This document shows, piece after piece, positions 9,689-17,953 of a DNA stretch of 64,000 bases. The stretch's first letter is position 1. The number at the start of each line of letters is the position of its first letter. The stretch spans positions 62,001-126,000 of the forward strand of contig DAHUYN010000005.1 of the NCBI GenBank assembly GCA_027315165.1, written 5' to 3'. Made by a program: the position numbers and the translations under genes. The notes under the pieces were generated by a model. It was not told the origin of the DNA and did not search any database. It was given only the letters and a program-made list of their open reading frames with translations. The stretch is from Thermoplasmata archaeon. GTDB taxonomy: Archaea; Thermoplasmatota; Thermoplasmata; Lutacidiplasmatales; UBA184.

Positions 9689-9943
9689 CTAGCGGTAGAT
9701 CCGAGAACGGTGGTCCACGCGCTCGACCAGGATCGTCCGGGTCGCCGGGTCGAGGAGTGCGAGCAGTCGGTACTCGCCGATCCGGAGCTTCCGATCATCG
9801 GAAGCCACGAGGGCGAGAAAGTAGCGTGGCGGGTCCATCGCCGCGGTCTCCAACTTTCGGACGACCCGACGGGCGACGGACGGATCCAGGCGGCCCAAGT
9901 CTCGGGCGGCCGTTTCGGACCAGAGGATTGTCCAGGGCTTCAG
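9689..9943 (-). CDS. RelE/ParE-type toxin
   Basis: KPWTILWSETAARDLGRLDPSVARRVVRKLE...YFLALVASDDRKLRIGEYRLLALLDPATRTILVERVDHRSRIYR. No ATG; CTG at 9943 or TTG at 9898 are possible starts. Confidence 0.75.
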   Translation of the reverse strand: MKPWTILWSETAARDLGRLDPSVARRVVRKLETAAMDPPRYFLALVASDDRKLRIGEYRLLALLDPATRTILVERVDHRSRIYR

Positions 9944-10182
9944 AGGTTCAACCGGCGCTTGAGCTCCCGGTGCGCCACCGTGCGACCCGCTCGCAGGTCG
10001 AGTCGAGAGTTGAGCAAGCCAACCCGGAACGCCGCTCGGTAGACTCCCTCTTCGTCTCCGCTCGGCAGCAGGTCGAGCAGCTTGTTGAGCAGCTCATCGT
10101 AGGTCTCGCGCGGGGACTGTTTCAGCTGGGACAGACGATCGCGGGTCTCGGAGGATAGCTGGACGGTCGTGATCACGCCCAT
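9940..10182 (-). CDS. RelB/RHH-like antitoxin
   Basis: MGVITTVQLSSETRDRLSQLKQSPRETYDELLNKLLDLLP; ends at the RelE-type gene. Confidence 0.75.
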   Translation of the reverse strand: MGVITTVQLSSETRDRLSQLKQSPRETYDELLNKLLDLLPSGDEEGVYRAAFRVGLLNSRLDLRAGRTVAHRELKRRLNL

Positions 10183-10230
10183 ACATGGCTCATGGTGAGC
10201 ATATAGCTTGCCATATGCCAAGAGGTTGGG

Positions 10231-10251
10231 GGTTCAGGTGCGGGGAGAGGG
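10231..10251. repeat. 21-bp direct repeat, tRNA-Leu copy (att-like)
   Basis: ggttcaggtgcggggagaggg, identical to 9604-9624. Confidence 0.85.
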
Positions 10252-10323
10252 ATTTGAACCCACGAACTCCTACGAGACCAGACCCTGAATCTGGCGCCTT
10301 TGGCCAAGCTTGGCAATCCCCGC
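10239..10323 (-). tRNA. tRNA-Leu(CAG)
   Basis: GCGGGGA...CCAGA-TTCAGGG-TCTGG...GTGGG-TTCAAAT-CCCTC-TCCCCGC-A; long variable arm; T-stem has one T:T mismatch. Confidence 0.9.
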
Positions 10324-10375
10324 GCGGCCGCTTCGAACCGGGTCGGCCTAATGAACCCTTTGTCGGGAGCCGACG

Positions 10376-11179
10376 CTATCGAGCCTTCTCGGCGGCCTTC
10401 GCCTCGTTGAGGACGTCGAGCGCCTCTCCGACGGTCGCGCGCTCGTGGACGATCGCGCGGAGCGCCTCGAGCATCGGCACCGGGTGCTCCGACTGCCAGA
10501 TGTTCCGTCCCATGTCGACGCCGTGGGCCCCCTGGGCGATCGCGCCGTGCGCGAGCTCGAGGGCGGCTCGGTCGCTGTCGAGCTTCGGGCCGCCGGCGAC
10601 GACGATCGGAACAGGGCAGCCCTCGACGACCTTGTCGAAGCCGTCGCAATAGTAGGTCTTGACGAGGTGCGCCCCGAGCTCCGCCGAGACCCGGCAGGCC
10701 AGAGCGAGGTAGCGCTGGTCCCGCTTCTCGAGCTCCTTGCCGACGGCGGTGATCGCCATCACGGGCATGCCGACCTCCTCGCCCTCGTCGACGAGGCGGC
10801 CGAGGTTGACGAGCGACTCGTGCTCGTGGGGGGCTCCGACGAACACCGAGAGCGCGACGGCGCTCACGTTGAGGCGCACGGCCTCGCGCATCGAGACCGT
10901 CGTCGCCTCGTTGGAGAGGTCCTCCTTGAGGACCGTCGCGCCGCCCGAGACGCGGAGCACGATCGGCACCCTCGCCTCGGGCGGGACCGAGGTCCGGAGG
11001 ACGCCCCGGGTCAGCGCGAGCGCGTCCGCGTGGTCGAGGAGCGGGGCGATCGTCGCGCGCGCGTTCTCGAGCCGCCGGGTCGGGCCCATGAAGTAGCCGT
11101 GGTCGACGGCGAGCATCACGGTGTTGTGGGAGCGGGGCGAGATCATCCGCGCGACGCGATTCTGCAGTCCCCAGTCCAT
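10376..11179 (-). CDS. LsrF/FbaB/DeoC-family aldolase or thiolase
   Basis: HNTVMLAVDHGYFMGPTRRLE, ALTRGVLRTSVPP, HLVKTYYCDGFDKVVEGCPVPIVVAGGPKL, GAHGVDMGRNIWQSEHPVPM; closely follows remembered LsrF sequence. Confidence 0.85.
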   Translation of the reverse strand: MDWGLQNRVARMISPRSHNTVMLAVDHGYFMGPTRRLENARATIAPLLDHADALALTRGVLRTSVPPEARVPIVLRVSGGATVLKEDLSNEATTVSMREAVRLNVSAVALSVFVGAPHEHESLVNLGRLVDEGEEVGMPVMAITAVGKELEKRDQRYLALACRVSAELGAHLVKTYYCDGFDKVVEGCPVPIVVAGGPKLDSDRAALELAHGAIAQGAHGVDMGRNIWQSEHPVPMLEALRAIVHERATVGEALDVLNEAKAAEKAR

Positions 11180-11241
11180 GGCCGAACCTCTCGAGCGCGA
11201 CGACCGGCAGGGCTCTTAGCCGTTGCCGAGGGACCCGCGCC

Positions 11242-11733
11242 TCAGTCGGCGCCGGGTACCTCCCCGCCCCGTAGGGTCACCGGCACGCGGGGGTCCTCCT
11301 TGACGCGGTTGAGCACGACCTGCGTGTTGGACCGCTCGACGTACGGGTCCTGGAGGGCGCGCTTCACGAACCGGTCGAGGTCCCGCCGGTCCCGAAAGCG
11401 CCCGATGAGGAGGGCGTCGTAGTCGCCGGTCACGTCGTAGATCGCGTAGGCCCGGGGGTCCCGAGAGAGCCGCTCCTCGACCTCGCGGAGCTTGCCCTTC
11501 GAGATCCGGATCCCGATCGTCGCCCAGAGGTCCCAGCCGAGCTGCTCGTCGTCGAGGAGCGGCACGTAGCCCTTGATGACGCCGTCCCGCTCGAGCCGCG
11601 CGACGCGCGCGCTCACCGTCGTCGGCGAGACCTTGAGCCGCTGCGCGATCTCGCGATGGCTGCGGCGTGCGTCGATGTTGAGCTCCTGGAGGATGGCCCG
11701 GTCGAGCTCGTCGAGGCTGGACGTTCGCCGCAT
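11242..11733 (-). CDS. Lrp/AsnC-family transcriptional regulator
   Basis: LDELDRAILQELNIDARRSHREIAQRLKVSPTTVSARVARLERDGVIKGY plus RAM-like domain; divergent from glnA. Confidence 0.92.
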   Translation of the reverse strand: MRRTSSLDELDRAILQELNIDARRSHREIAQRLKVSPTTVSARVARLERDGVIKGYVPLLDDEQLGWDLWATIGIRISKGKLREVEERLSRDPRAYAIYDVTGDYDALLIGRFRDRRDLDRFVKRALQDPYVERSNTQVVLNRVKEDPRVPVTLRGGEVPGAD

Positions 11734-11769
11734 GCTGTAAAGAATACTGGGACAAGAATAAGGTCTTCT

Positions 11770-11779
11770 GTTTCGAAAC
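11770..11779. promoter_or_regulatory. Palindrome in lrp-glnA intergenic region
   Basis: gtttcgaaac perfect 10-bp palindrome, plus duplicated aagaata nearby. Confidence 0.4.
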
Positions 11780-11849
11780 TGGACAATCGGCCTGTCCGCG
11801 GGCCCGAGGGTTGAAGTAGGCCGGGCGGGTCGGAAGCGCGGGGACGGCG

Positions 11850-13325
11850 ATGGCGGTCGCGAGCGGGGCGGGGGAGTCGCGGGAGCGGGCCGAGCTGGGC
11901 GCGGAAGCGCTCGCGCGGATCAAGGAAGAGCGGCTCCGTTGGGTCGAGCTGTTCTACACCGACCTGCTCGGCGGGTTCAACCACATCCACCTGCCGGCCG
12001 ACACGATCGACGCCGAGGCGTTCGCCTCGGGAGTGCCGAAGCTCGACGGCTCCTCGGTCAAGGGGTTCCGCGAGATCTACGAATCCGACATGATCCTCAA
12101 GCCGGACCCGACGACGTTCGCCTCGATCCCCTGGGGCGCCGCACACGGAGGCTCGGCGCGGTTCATCTGCGACATCCTCGTCGGCGCCTCGAAGCAGCCG
12201 TACGGCCACGACCCGCGCGGGATCGCCCGCCGGGCCTCCGCGGTGCTGGAGAGCGCCGGCTACGACCGCTCCTACTGGGGCCCGGAGATCGAGTTCTTCG
12301 TCTTCGACGCCGTTCGCCTGGTCCCGTCGGCCGACTCGGTGAGGGACGCCTGGGGCGGCGCCGGCTACCTCATCGATAGCGCCGAAGCGCCCTGGCAGGC
12401 CCAGGACGGCCACGGCTCGATCCGGTTCAAGGAGGGCTACCACAGGGCCGGTCCGGCCGACGCCCTCGAGGGGATGCGCAGCGAGGTGTGCAACATCCTC
12501 GCCGACGACTTCCACATCCGCATGGACGCCCACCACCACGAGGTCGCGACCGCCGGCCAGGGAGAGATCAACATCCGGTTCGACGACCTGATCCCCGCGG
12601 CCGACCATGTCCAGGACGTCCACTACGTGCTCAAGAACGTGGCCCGACAGCACGGGAAGGTCGCCTCGTTCATGCCGAAGCCGGTCTTCGGGGACAACGG
12701 GATCGGGATGCACATGAACCAGTCGATCTGGACGGGCGGCCAGAACGCGTTCTACGACGCGAACGACGCCTACGCCGAGGTGAGCCAGACCTGCCGCTAC
12801 TACGTGGGCGGGCTGCTCAACCACGCTCGCGCCCTCTGCGCGATCACGAATCCGACGACGAACTCCTACCGCCGCCTGGTCCCGGGCTACGAGGCGCCGG
12901 TCTTCATCGCGTGGAGCCGGTCGAACCGCTCGGCCAACGTCCGCATCCCGTTCTACCACCGGGGCCGACCGGAGGCCAAGCGCGTCGAGTACCGGACCCC
13001 CGACTCCGCGGCGAACATCTACCTCACCGAGGCGGCCCTCGCGCTCGCCGGGCTCGACGGGATCAAGCACAAGATGGAGCCGCCACCGCCCGTCGACCAG
13101 GACATCTACAAGCTCACGCCCGCGCGCCGGAAGGAGCTCGGTGTGCGGGAGCTGCCGGGCTCGCTGGGGGAGGCGCTCGAGTGCCTCCGCTCCGACGACG
13201 GCTTCCTCAAGGGGGTCTTCGAGAGCTCGGTGCTCGACGTCTGGCACGAGATGAAGCACGACGAGCAGCTCCAGCTGAACCTCCGGCCGCACCCCTACGA
13301 GTTCTACCGGTACCTCGACGTCTAG
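11850..13325 (+). CDS. glnA: Glutamine synthetase
   Basis: YWGPEIEFFVFD, GQGEINIRFDDL, PKPVFGDNGIGMHMNQSIW, NPTTNSYRRLVPGYEAPV. Confidence 0.95.
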   Translation: MAVASGAGESRERAELGAEALARIKEERLRWVELFYTDLLGGFNHIHLPADTIDAEAFASGVPKLDGSSVKGFREIYESDMILKPDPTTFASIPWGAAHGGSARFICDILVGASKQPYGHDPRGIARRASAVLESAGYDRSYWGPEIEFFVFDAVRLVPSADSVRDAWGGAGYLIDSAEAPWQAQDGHGSIRFKEGYHRAGPADALEGMRSEVCNILADDFHIRMDAHHHEVATAGQGEINIRFDDLIPAADHVQDVHYVLKNVARQHGKVASFMPKPVFGDNGIGMHMNQSIWTGGQNAFYDANDAYAEVSQTCRYYVGGLLNHARALCAITNPTTNSYRRLVPGYEAPVFIAWSRSNRSANVRIPFYHRGRPEAKRVEYRTPDSAANIYLTEAALALAGLDGIKHKMEPPPPVDQDIYKLTPARRKELGVRELPGSLGEALECLRSDDGFLKGVFESSVLDVWHEMKHDEQLQLNLRPHPYEFYRYLDV

Positions 13326-13384
13326 GCCCGGACCGCGAGAGCGCCAACCGTTTCCCCCCTCCCCGCTAGCGTGACGGCGGGCCG

Positions 13385-14932
13385 ATGGCATCGACTCGAG
13401 CGGTCGCGTTCGTCAACGGCCGGGTCTTCACGGGCCGGCGATGGGTCGAGGCGGTCGGGATCTCCGACGGGGTCGTCGACGCCGTCGGCGACGGGGCCGC
13501 CGTGCGCCGGGCCTCTCCGACGGGGACCGAGGTCGTCGACCTCGCGGGCGACTGGCTCGTGCCGGGGCTCGTCGACGCCCACCTCCACCTGGCCGGCTCC
13601 GTCCTCGCGCTCGACGGCCCCGACCTTCGCGGCGCGCGCTCCTTCTCCGAGCTCGAGCAACGTCTCCGGGGAGCGGCCCCGGGACGTCGCGCCGTCCTCG
13701 CGAGGGGGTGGGACGACACCCTCCTCGCCGAGCGTCGCTACCCCGGCCGGGACGACCTCGACCGATGGGACCTCGGGCTCCCCGCCGTCCTCTACCGGGT
13801 CTGCGAGCACGTCGCGACGCTGAACTCGCTCGCGCTCGACGCGCTCGGGCTCGAGGAGCGGTCGTCGGATCCACCGGGAGGCCGCCTCGGCCGCTCGAAC
13901 GGTCGGCTCGACGGCCGGCTCTACGACGGGGCGCTCGCCCTCACCGCGCCGCTCGTCGGGGCCGCCTACGCAACGGCGGCGGCGACGACCGCTCGGTTCC
14001 TTCGGTCGCTCGGGGCGCTCGGGCTCACGACGGTCGCCCCGATGGCCGTCGACCCTATCGAGGTCGCGCAGGCCGTGTCGTCGATCTCGGGCGAGCCGAT
14101 GCCGGTCCGGCTCCGCCCCTACGTGGGGCGGCGGTTCCTCGGGGGAGGCGGTCCGTCGCTCCCGAGCCCGACTCCAGCGCTTCGCTACGCCGGCGTCAAG
14201 CTGTTCGCCGACGGCTCGCTCGGGGCGCGGACCGCCTGGCTCTTGGAGCCGTACGCCGACGCGCCCGGCTCCTCGGGGTCCCCTCCGTACCCCACTGCGG
14301 ACCTCGACGAGTCCCTCGAAGCCGCCGACGAGGCCGGGCTCGCCGTCGCCGTCCATGCGATCGGCGACGGCGCCATCGCCGCGGTCCTCGAGGCGTTCGC
14401 GGCCCGGCCTCCTCGCCTCCGACCCCGCCTCGAGCACGCGTCGGTGACGCCCCCGGGCCTGATCCGGCGCCTCGCCGCTTGTCGCCCGTCGCTCGTCGTC
14501 CAGCCCCGTTTCGCCGTGAGCGACACGTGGCTCTCCGAGCGGCTCGGGCCGGACCGGGCCCGCTGGACCTACGCGCTACGCAGCCTTCGCTCGGCCGGGC
14601 TCGTGCTCGCCGGGTCCAGCGACGCCCCCATCGAGCCGGTCGACCCGTGGACGGGGCTCCGGGCCGCGGCGTCGTCGAGGCCCTCGAGCCCGGGCGAGGC
14701 GCTCTCGGCGCCCGAGGCGTTCGGTCTCTATACGACCGGGGCCGCTCAGGCCCTCGGGGAACCCAGGCTCGGCTCCCTCGAGGCCGGTGCCCTCGGTGAC
14801 GCCGTGCGCGTCTCCGGGCGTTCGTGGGAGAGCCTCCTCGAGCTCGGTGCCGGAGGCGTCCTCGCGACGTACGTGGGCGGCCTGCCGGTCTTCGAGCGCG
14901 GGCCCGCGGGCCGCGACCCGCAAAGGCGCTAA
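13385..14932 (+). CDS. Amidohydrolase (YtcJ-like)
   Basis: DLAGDWLVPGLVDAHLHLAGS, ARGWDDT, GVKLFADGSLGARTAWL, LAGSSDAPIEPVDPWTGLRAA. Confidence 0.88.
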   Translation: MASTRAVAFVNGRVFTGRRWVEAVGISDGVVDAVGDGAAVRRASPTGTEVVDLAGDWLVPGLVDAHLHLAGSVLALDGPDLRGARSFSELEQRLRGAAPGRRAVLARGWDDTLLAERRYPGRDDLDRWDLGLPAVLYRVCEHVATLNSLALDALGLEERSSDPPGGRLGRSNGRLDGRLYDGALALTAPLVGAAYATAAATTARFLRSLGALGLTTVAPMAVDPIEVAQAVSSISGEPMPVRLRPYVGRRFLGGGGPSLPSPTPALRYAGVKLFADGSLGARTAWLLEPYADAPGSSGSPPYPTADLDESLEAADEAGLAVAVHAIGDGAIAAVLEAFAARPPRLRPRLEHASVTPPGLIRRLAACRPSLVVQPRFAVSDTWLSERLGPDRARWTYALRSLRSAGLVLAGSSDAPIEPVDPWTGLRAAASSRPSSPGEALSAPEAFGLYTTGAAQALGEPRLGSLEAGALGDAVRVSGRSWESLLELGAGGVLATYVGGLPVFERGPAGRDPQRR

Positions 14933-14956
14933 GAAGCGGCCCGCCTCCTCCCGCGC

Positions 14957-15598
14957 GTGTCGGACGCCCCCGAGGTCCCGCCGTTCCGCGCCTTCTCCGC
15001 GACGATGCGGGTCGACGCGCTCATCTCCGACTGGCGCGCCGCCCTCGAACCCGAGCACTCCACCGAAGAGAAGGAGCGCGAGCTCTACGGCCAGGCCTTC
15101 GAGGCGTACCTCGAGGGGGACTACGGCTTCGGCGTCTGGTGCTGGCACGAGTGCGACCGCCTCACCAACGCCTTCTCGGGCAGCGTTCGGGAGGTGACGA
15201 GGGTCCTCGGCCCGGGGCGGTACTTCGGCTTCAGCCACCGGCGCGCGGTCGCCGATCGTGTCCAGCTCGACCGGGTCTACCGCCCGCGAAAGGGGGACAT
15301 GAGCACGCCGAGGACCGACGCGGTCATCCTCCCCCAGTACCAGCTCCTCTGCGCCTACCTCGTCCGGGCCCGCGCGGGCGACGCGAAGGCGAAGGCCCAG
15401 CTCGAGATCGCGATCGGAGAGCAGGCGGACCGTCGCCGCGCCGACGCGTTCTTCCGGCACTTCGAGACGTTCCAGCGGTTGCTCGAGCGGCCTGCGGCCC
15501 CCGCGATCCCGCCGGTCGCGGCAGCGCCGACGGCGGCGGCGACCGCGACGGCCCCGGCCGACCCCCCCGCGCGTCCTCGGCGCCGCAAGAGCTCATAG
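14957..15598 (+). CDS. Conserved hypothetical protein
   Basis: 214-codon ORF with ordered aromatic-rich central region (DYGFGVWCWHECDRLTNAFSGSVREV); Ala/Pro-rich tail. Confidence 0.65.
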   Translation: MSDAPEVPPFRAFSATMRVDALISDWRAALEPEHSTEEKERELYGQAFEAYLEGDYGFGVWCWHECDRLTNAFSGSVREVTRVLGPGRYFGFSHRRAVADRVQLDRVYRPRKGDMSTPRTDAVILPQYQLLCAYLVRARAGDAKAKAQLEIAIGEQADRRRADAFFRHFETFQRLLERPAAPAIPPVAAAPTAAATATAPADPPARPRRRKSS

Positions 15599-15626
15599 CG
15601 CCTGCCGGGGTCGGGGGCGCACGGCG

Positions 15627-16442
15627 CGCTGGCTCCTACGCTTCGGCTACGACGGCGCCGGCTTTGCGGGCTGGGCGCGACAGCCCGGCCTCAGGACGGT
15701 CGAGGGCGAGATCCTCCGGGCCCTGCCGAGGCTCGGCATCGCGCCGTCGGCCGAAGCCGCCCACCTCCAGGTGGCGAGCCGGACCGACCGCGGGGTCCAC
15801 GCTCGGGGCAACGCGCTCGCCCTCAACTCGCCGCTGGACCCGGGGCCCCTCCTGCGCGCGATCAACGGAGTCGCGCCGGACCTCTTCTTCACCCGCCTCC
15901 GGCAGGTGCCGGAGCGGTTCAACCCGAGAGCCGCCGTCTCGAGGAGCTACCGCTACTTCGAGCCGTCGGAGGGCCGTTTCCCGGACCGGTGGCGCGAGCT
16001 GCTCGAGGGGTTCGTCGGGCCGGTCGACGTCCGCTCCTTCGGGCGGGGGGTCCCGAGCGCGGCGCCGGTCTTCCGCGAGGTCGAGGCCGCCTCCCTGCGC
16101 GTCGAGGGGCCGCTCCTCGTCGTCGAGCTCCGCGCCCGGTCGTTCGTCTGGGGGATGGTCCGGAAGATCGTCGCGGCGGTGCGTGCGGCCGCCTCGGGGG
16201 AGCTCGAGGAGTCGGCGCTCCGCGACGCGATCGCGGGCCGCCGTCGGGTCACGCTGCCGCTCGCCGAGCCGGAGCGCCTCGTGCTGTGGTCCGTCGACTT
16301 CGACGAGCCGTTCGACGACGGCCTCGAGAGGGTGTCGCGGCGGCAGTCCCGTCGAGGTCGCGAGTCGCTCGAGGCGGCGCTCGTCCGGGCCGCCGTCGTC
16401 CGCGTGCTCACGGCCGAGGTCGCGAGCGCTCCCGGTGGGTGA
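15627..16442 (+). CDS. truA: tRNA pseudouridine synthase A, start codon uncertain
   Basis: RWLLRFGYDGAGFAGWARQPGLRTVEGEI...VASRTDRGVHARGNALAL...SRSYRYFEP; ORF track begins only at internal GTG 15771. Confidence 0.88.
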   Translation, partial: RWLLRFGYDGAGFAGWARQPGLRTVEGEILRALPRLGIAPSAEAAHLQVASRTDRGVHARGNALALNSPLDPGPLLRAINGVAPDLFFTRLRQVPERFNPRAAVSRSYRYFEPSEGRFPDRWRELLEGFVGPVDVRSFGRGVPSAAPVFREVEAASLRVEGPLLVVELRARSFVWGMVRKIVAAVRAAASGELEESALRDAIAGRRRVTLPLAEPERLVLWSVDFDEPFDDGLERVSRRQSRRGRESLEAALVRAAVVRVLTAEVASAPGG

Positions 16443-16499
16443 GCGGACGCCCCGTCGGAGGGGCCGGCTCGAGCTGCGCCGTCCCGGAGCGTCGGGAGC

Positions 16500-16802
16500 C
16501 TATCGCGCGCCGCGCGGCTCGACCGGCAGCCGGTTCCGGGTCATGTCGAACGTCGACCACTTGTGGCAGAGCGGGCAGGCCATGTACCGCGAGCGGCCGA
16601 GCCGGAACGCCGTCACGGCCGCGCCGGGGACGTAGTCGAGGTCGAACGTCCCCCCGCACTTCGGGCAGGTGAGTCGGACCCTCGAGATGACGCCGGGGGT
16701 GCCGAGCGCCGAGTTCCGTCGGTAGACCCACGCGTAGTAGACGACGAGGAGCACGAGGACGACCGCGGCGATCGCCAACCCCAGGAGCGAGGCGAGGCTC
16801 AT
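16500..16802 (-). CDS. Single-TM protein with zinc-ribbon
   Basis: MSLASLLGLAIAAVVLVLLVVYYAWVYRR...CPKCGGTFDLDYV...CPLCHKW. Confidence 0.7.
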   Translation of the reverse strand: MSLASLLGLAIAAVVLVLLVVYYAWVYRRNSALGTPGVISRVRLTCPKCGGTFDLDYVPGAAVTAFRLGRSRYMACPLCHKWSTFDMTRNRLPVEPRGAR

Positions 16803-17155
16803 CGTCCCCTCCGCCCGGAGGCGCGCGGCCCCGTCGTCGTCGCGGAGGACCGGCGGGGCGACCGGGTGACGAGCGCCTGCAGCCCCCGGAGCATCGTGAC
16901 GAGCGGCTCCTCGACGAGGAGGGGTGGGGGCGCCGCTTTCGAGCCCGGCAGGACCTTCTCCTCGACGAGGGCCGCGGCCGCATACCGCTGCCAGTCGACC
17001 GCGGCGTCGGCCGCCTTGCGGCGGATCCCCCAAAGGAGCTTCCGGCGGTAGGCAGGGTTCGGGAACGCGGAGACGAGCGCCCGCCGTCCCGTCTCCGGGT
17101 CGTCAGAGCTCCGCGCCACGAGATCGAGGTAGAGCCTCTCTCTCTCGCTGAACAT
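16799..17155 (-). CDS. Hypothetical protein
   Basis: MFSERERLYLDLVARSSDDPETGRRALVSAFPNPAYRRKLLWGIRRKA; overlaps the downstream gene by 4 bp. Confidence 0.6.
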   Translation of the reverse strand: MFSERERLYLDLVARSSDDPETGRRALVSAFPNPAYRRKLLWGIRRKAADAAVDWQRYAAAALVEEKVLPGSKAAPPPLLVEEPLVTMLRGLQALVTRSPRRSSATTTGPRASGRRGR

Positions 17156-17184
17156 GGTCCGCGGAGGCCTCGAGCGGAGATAGG

Positions 17185-17204
17185 CGTTACTGTATTCGGT
17201 AACG
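17185..17204. promoter_or_regulatory. Inverted repeat, candidate operator
   Basis: CGTTAC-tgtattcg-GTAACG, 6-bp perfect arms, upstream of the 16799-17155 gene. Confidence 0.4.
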
Positions 17205-17362
17205 GGCCCCGCGATCGAACCCGTTCGCCTCGCGCGGCCCCCGCAGACCCGGCTCGGGCTCGCCGCCCGGGGCGGCCCCTGTCGGCTCGACGCCCCCCGA
17301 CGAGGGCGAACGTCCACGAGGGCACGCGGCCCGTGTTCCCTCGTCGCGGCCTCCTCGCGGCG

Positions 17363-17908
17363 ATGGCCGCACCGGTCGCGCGGGTCCGCGCCGCGCGGTC
17401 CTCCGACGAGCCCGCCGTCGACGGCCTCTACCGGCACTACGTCCGGCATTCGTCCGCGACCGTCGGCATCGCGCCGCTCGACCCCGAGGTCCGGCACGCC
17501 GGGTGGCGCGACCCCGCGCGCGGCGGCCCGCACCGACTCCTCCTCGCGGAGTCGGAACCGGGGGCGCTCCTCGGCTGGGCGGCGAGCGGGCCGTTCCGAC
17601 CCCGGGCCGCCTACGTGACGATGGTCGAGACGTCGGTCGATACGTCGGCCTACTGCCACCCCGACTCGCTCGGACAACAGGTGGGCCCGAGGCGGTACGG
17701 GGCCCTCTTCGCCGAGCTCGCCGACGAGGCGATCGAACGGGTCGTCGCCGACGTCACGCTGCCGAACCCGGCGTCGATGGCGCTCCACGAGCGCTTCGGG
17801 TTCCGGCGCGTCGGCGTCTTCACGAGGGTCGGCCGGAAGTTCGATCGGTTCTGGGACGTCGCCTGGCTCGAGCGACCCCTCCGCCTCGGGGCCGATCCCG
17901 ACGGCTGA
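17363..17908 (+). CDS. GNAT-family N-acetyltransferase
   Basis: VTLPNPASMALHERFGFRRVGVFTRVGRKFDRFWDVAWLERPL. Confidence 0.85.
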   Translation: MAAPVARVRAARSSDEPAVDGLYRHYVRHSSATVGIAPLDPEVRHAGWRDPARGGPHRLLLAESEPGALLGWAASGPFRPRAAYVTMVETSVDTSAYCHPDSLGQQVGPRRYGALFAELADEAIERVVADVTLPNPASMALHERFGFRRVGVFTRVGRKFDRFWDVAWLERPLRLGADPDG

Positions 17909-17953
17909 CGAGCCTCGGACCCGACGCGCGAGCGTCCCCGAGACGGGCGCGCC

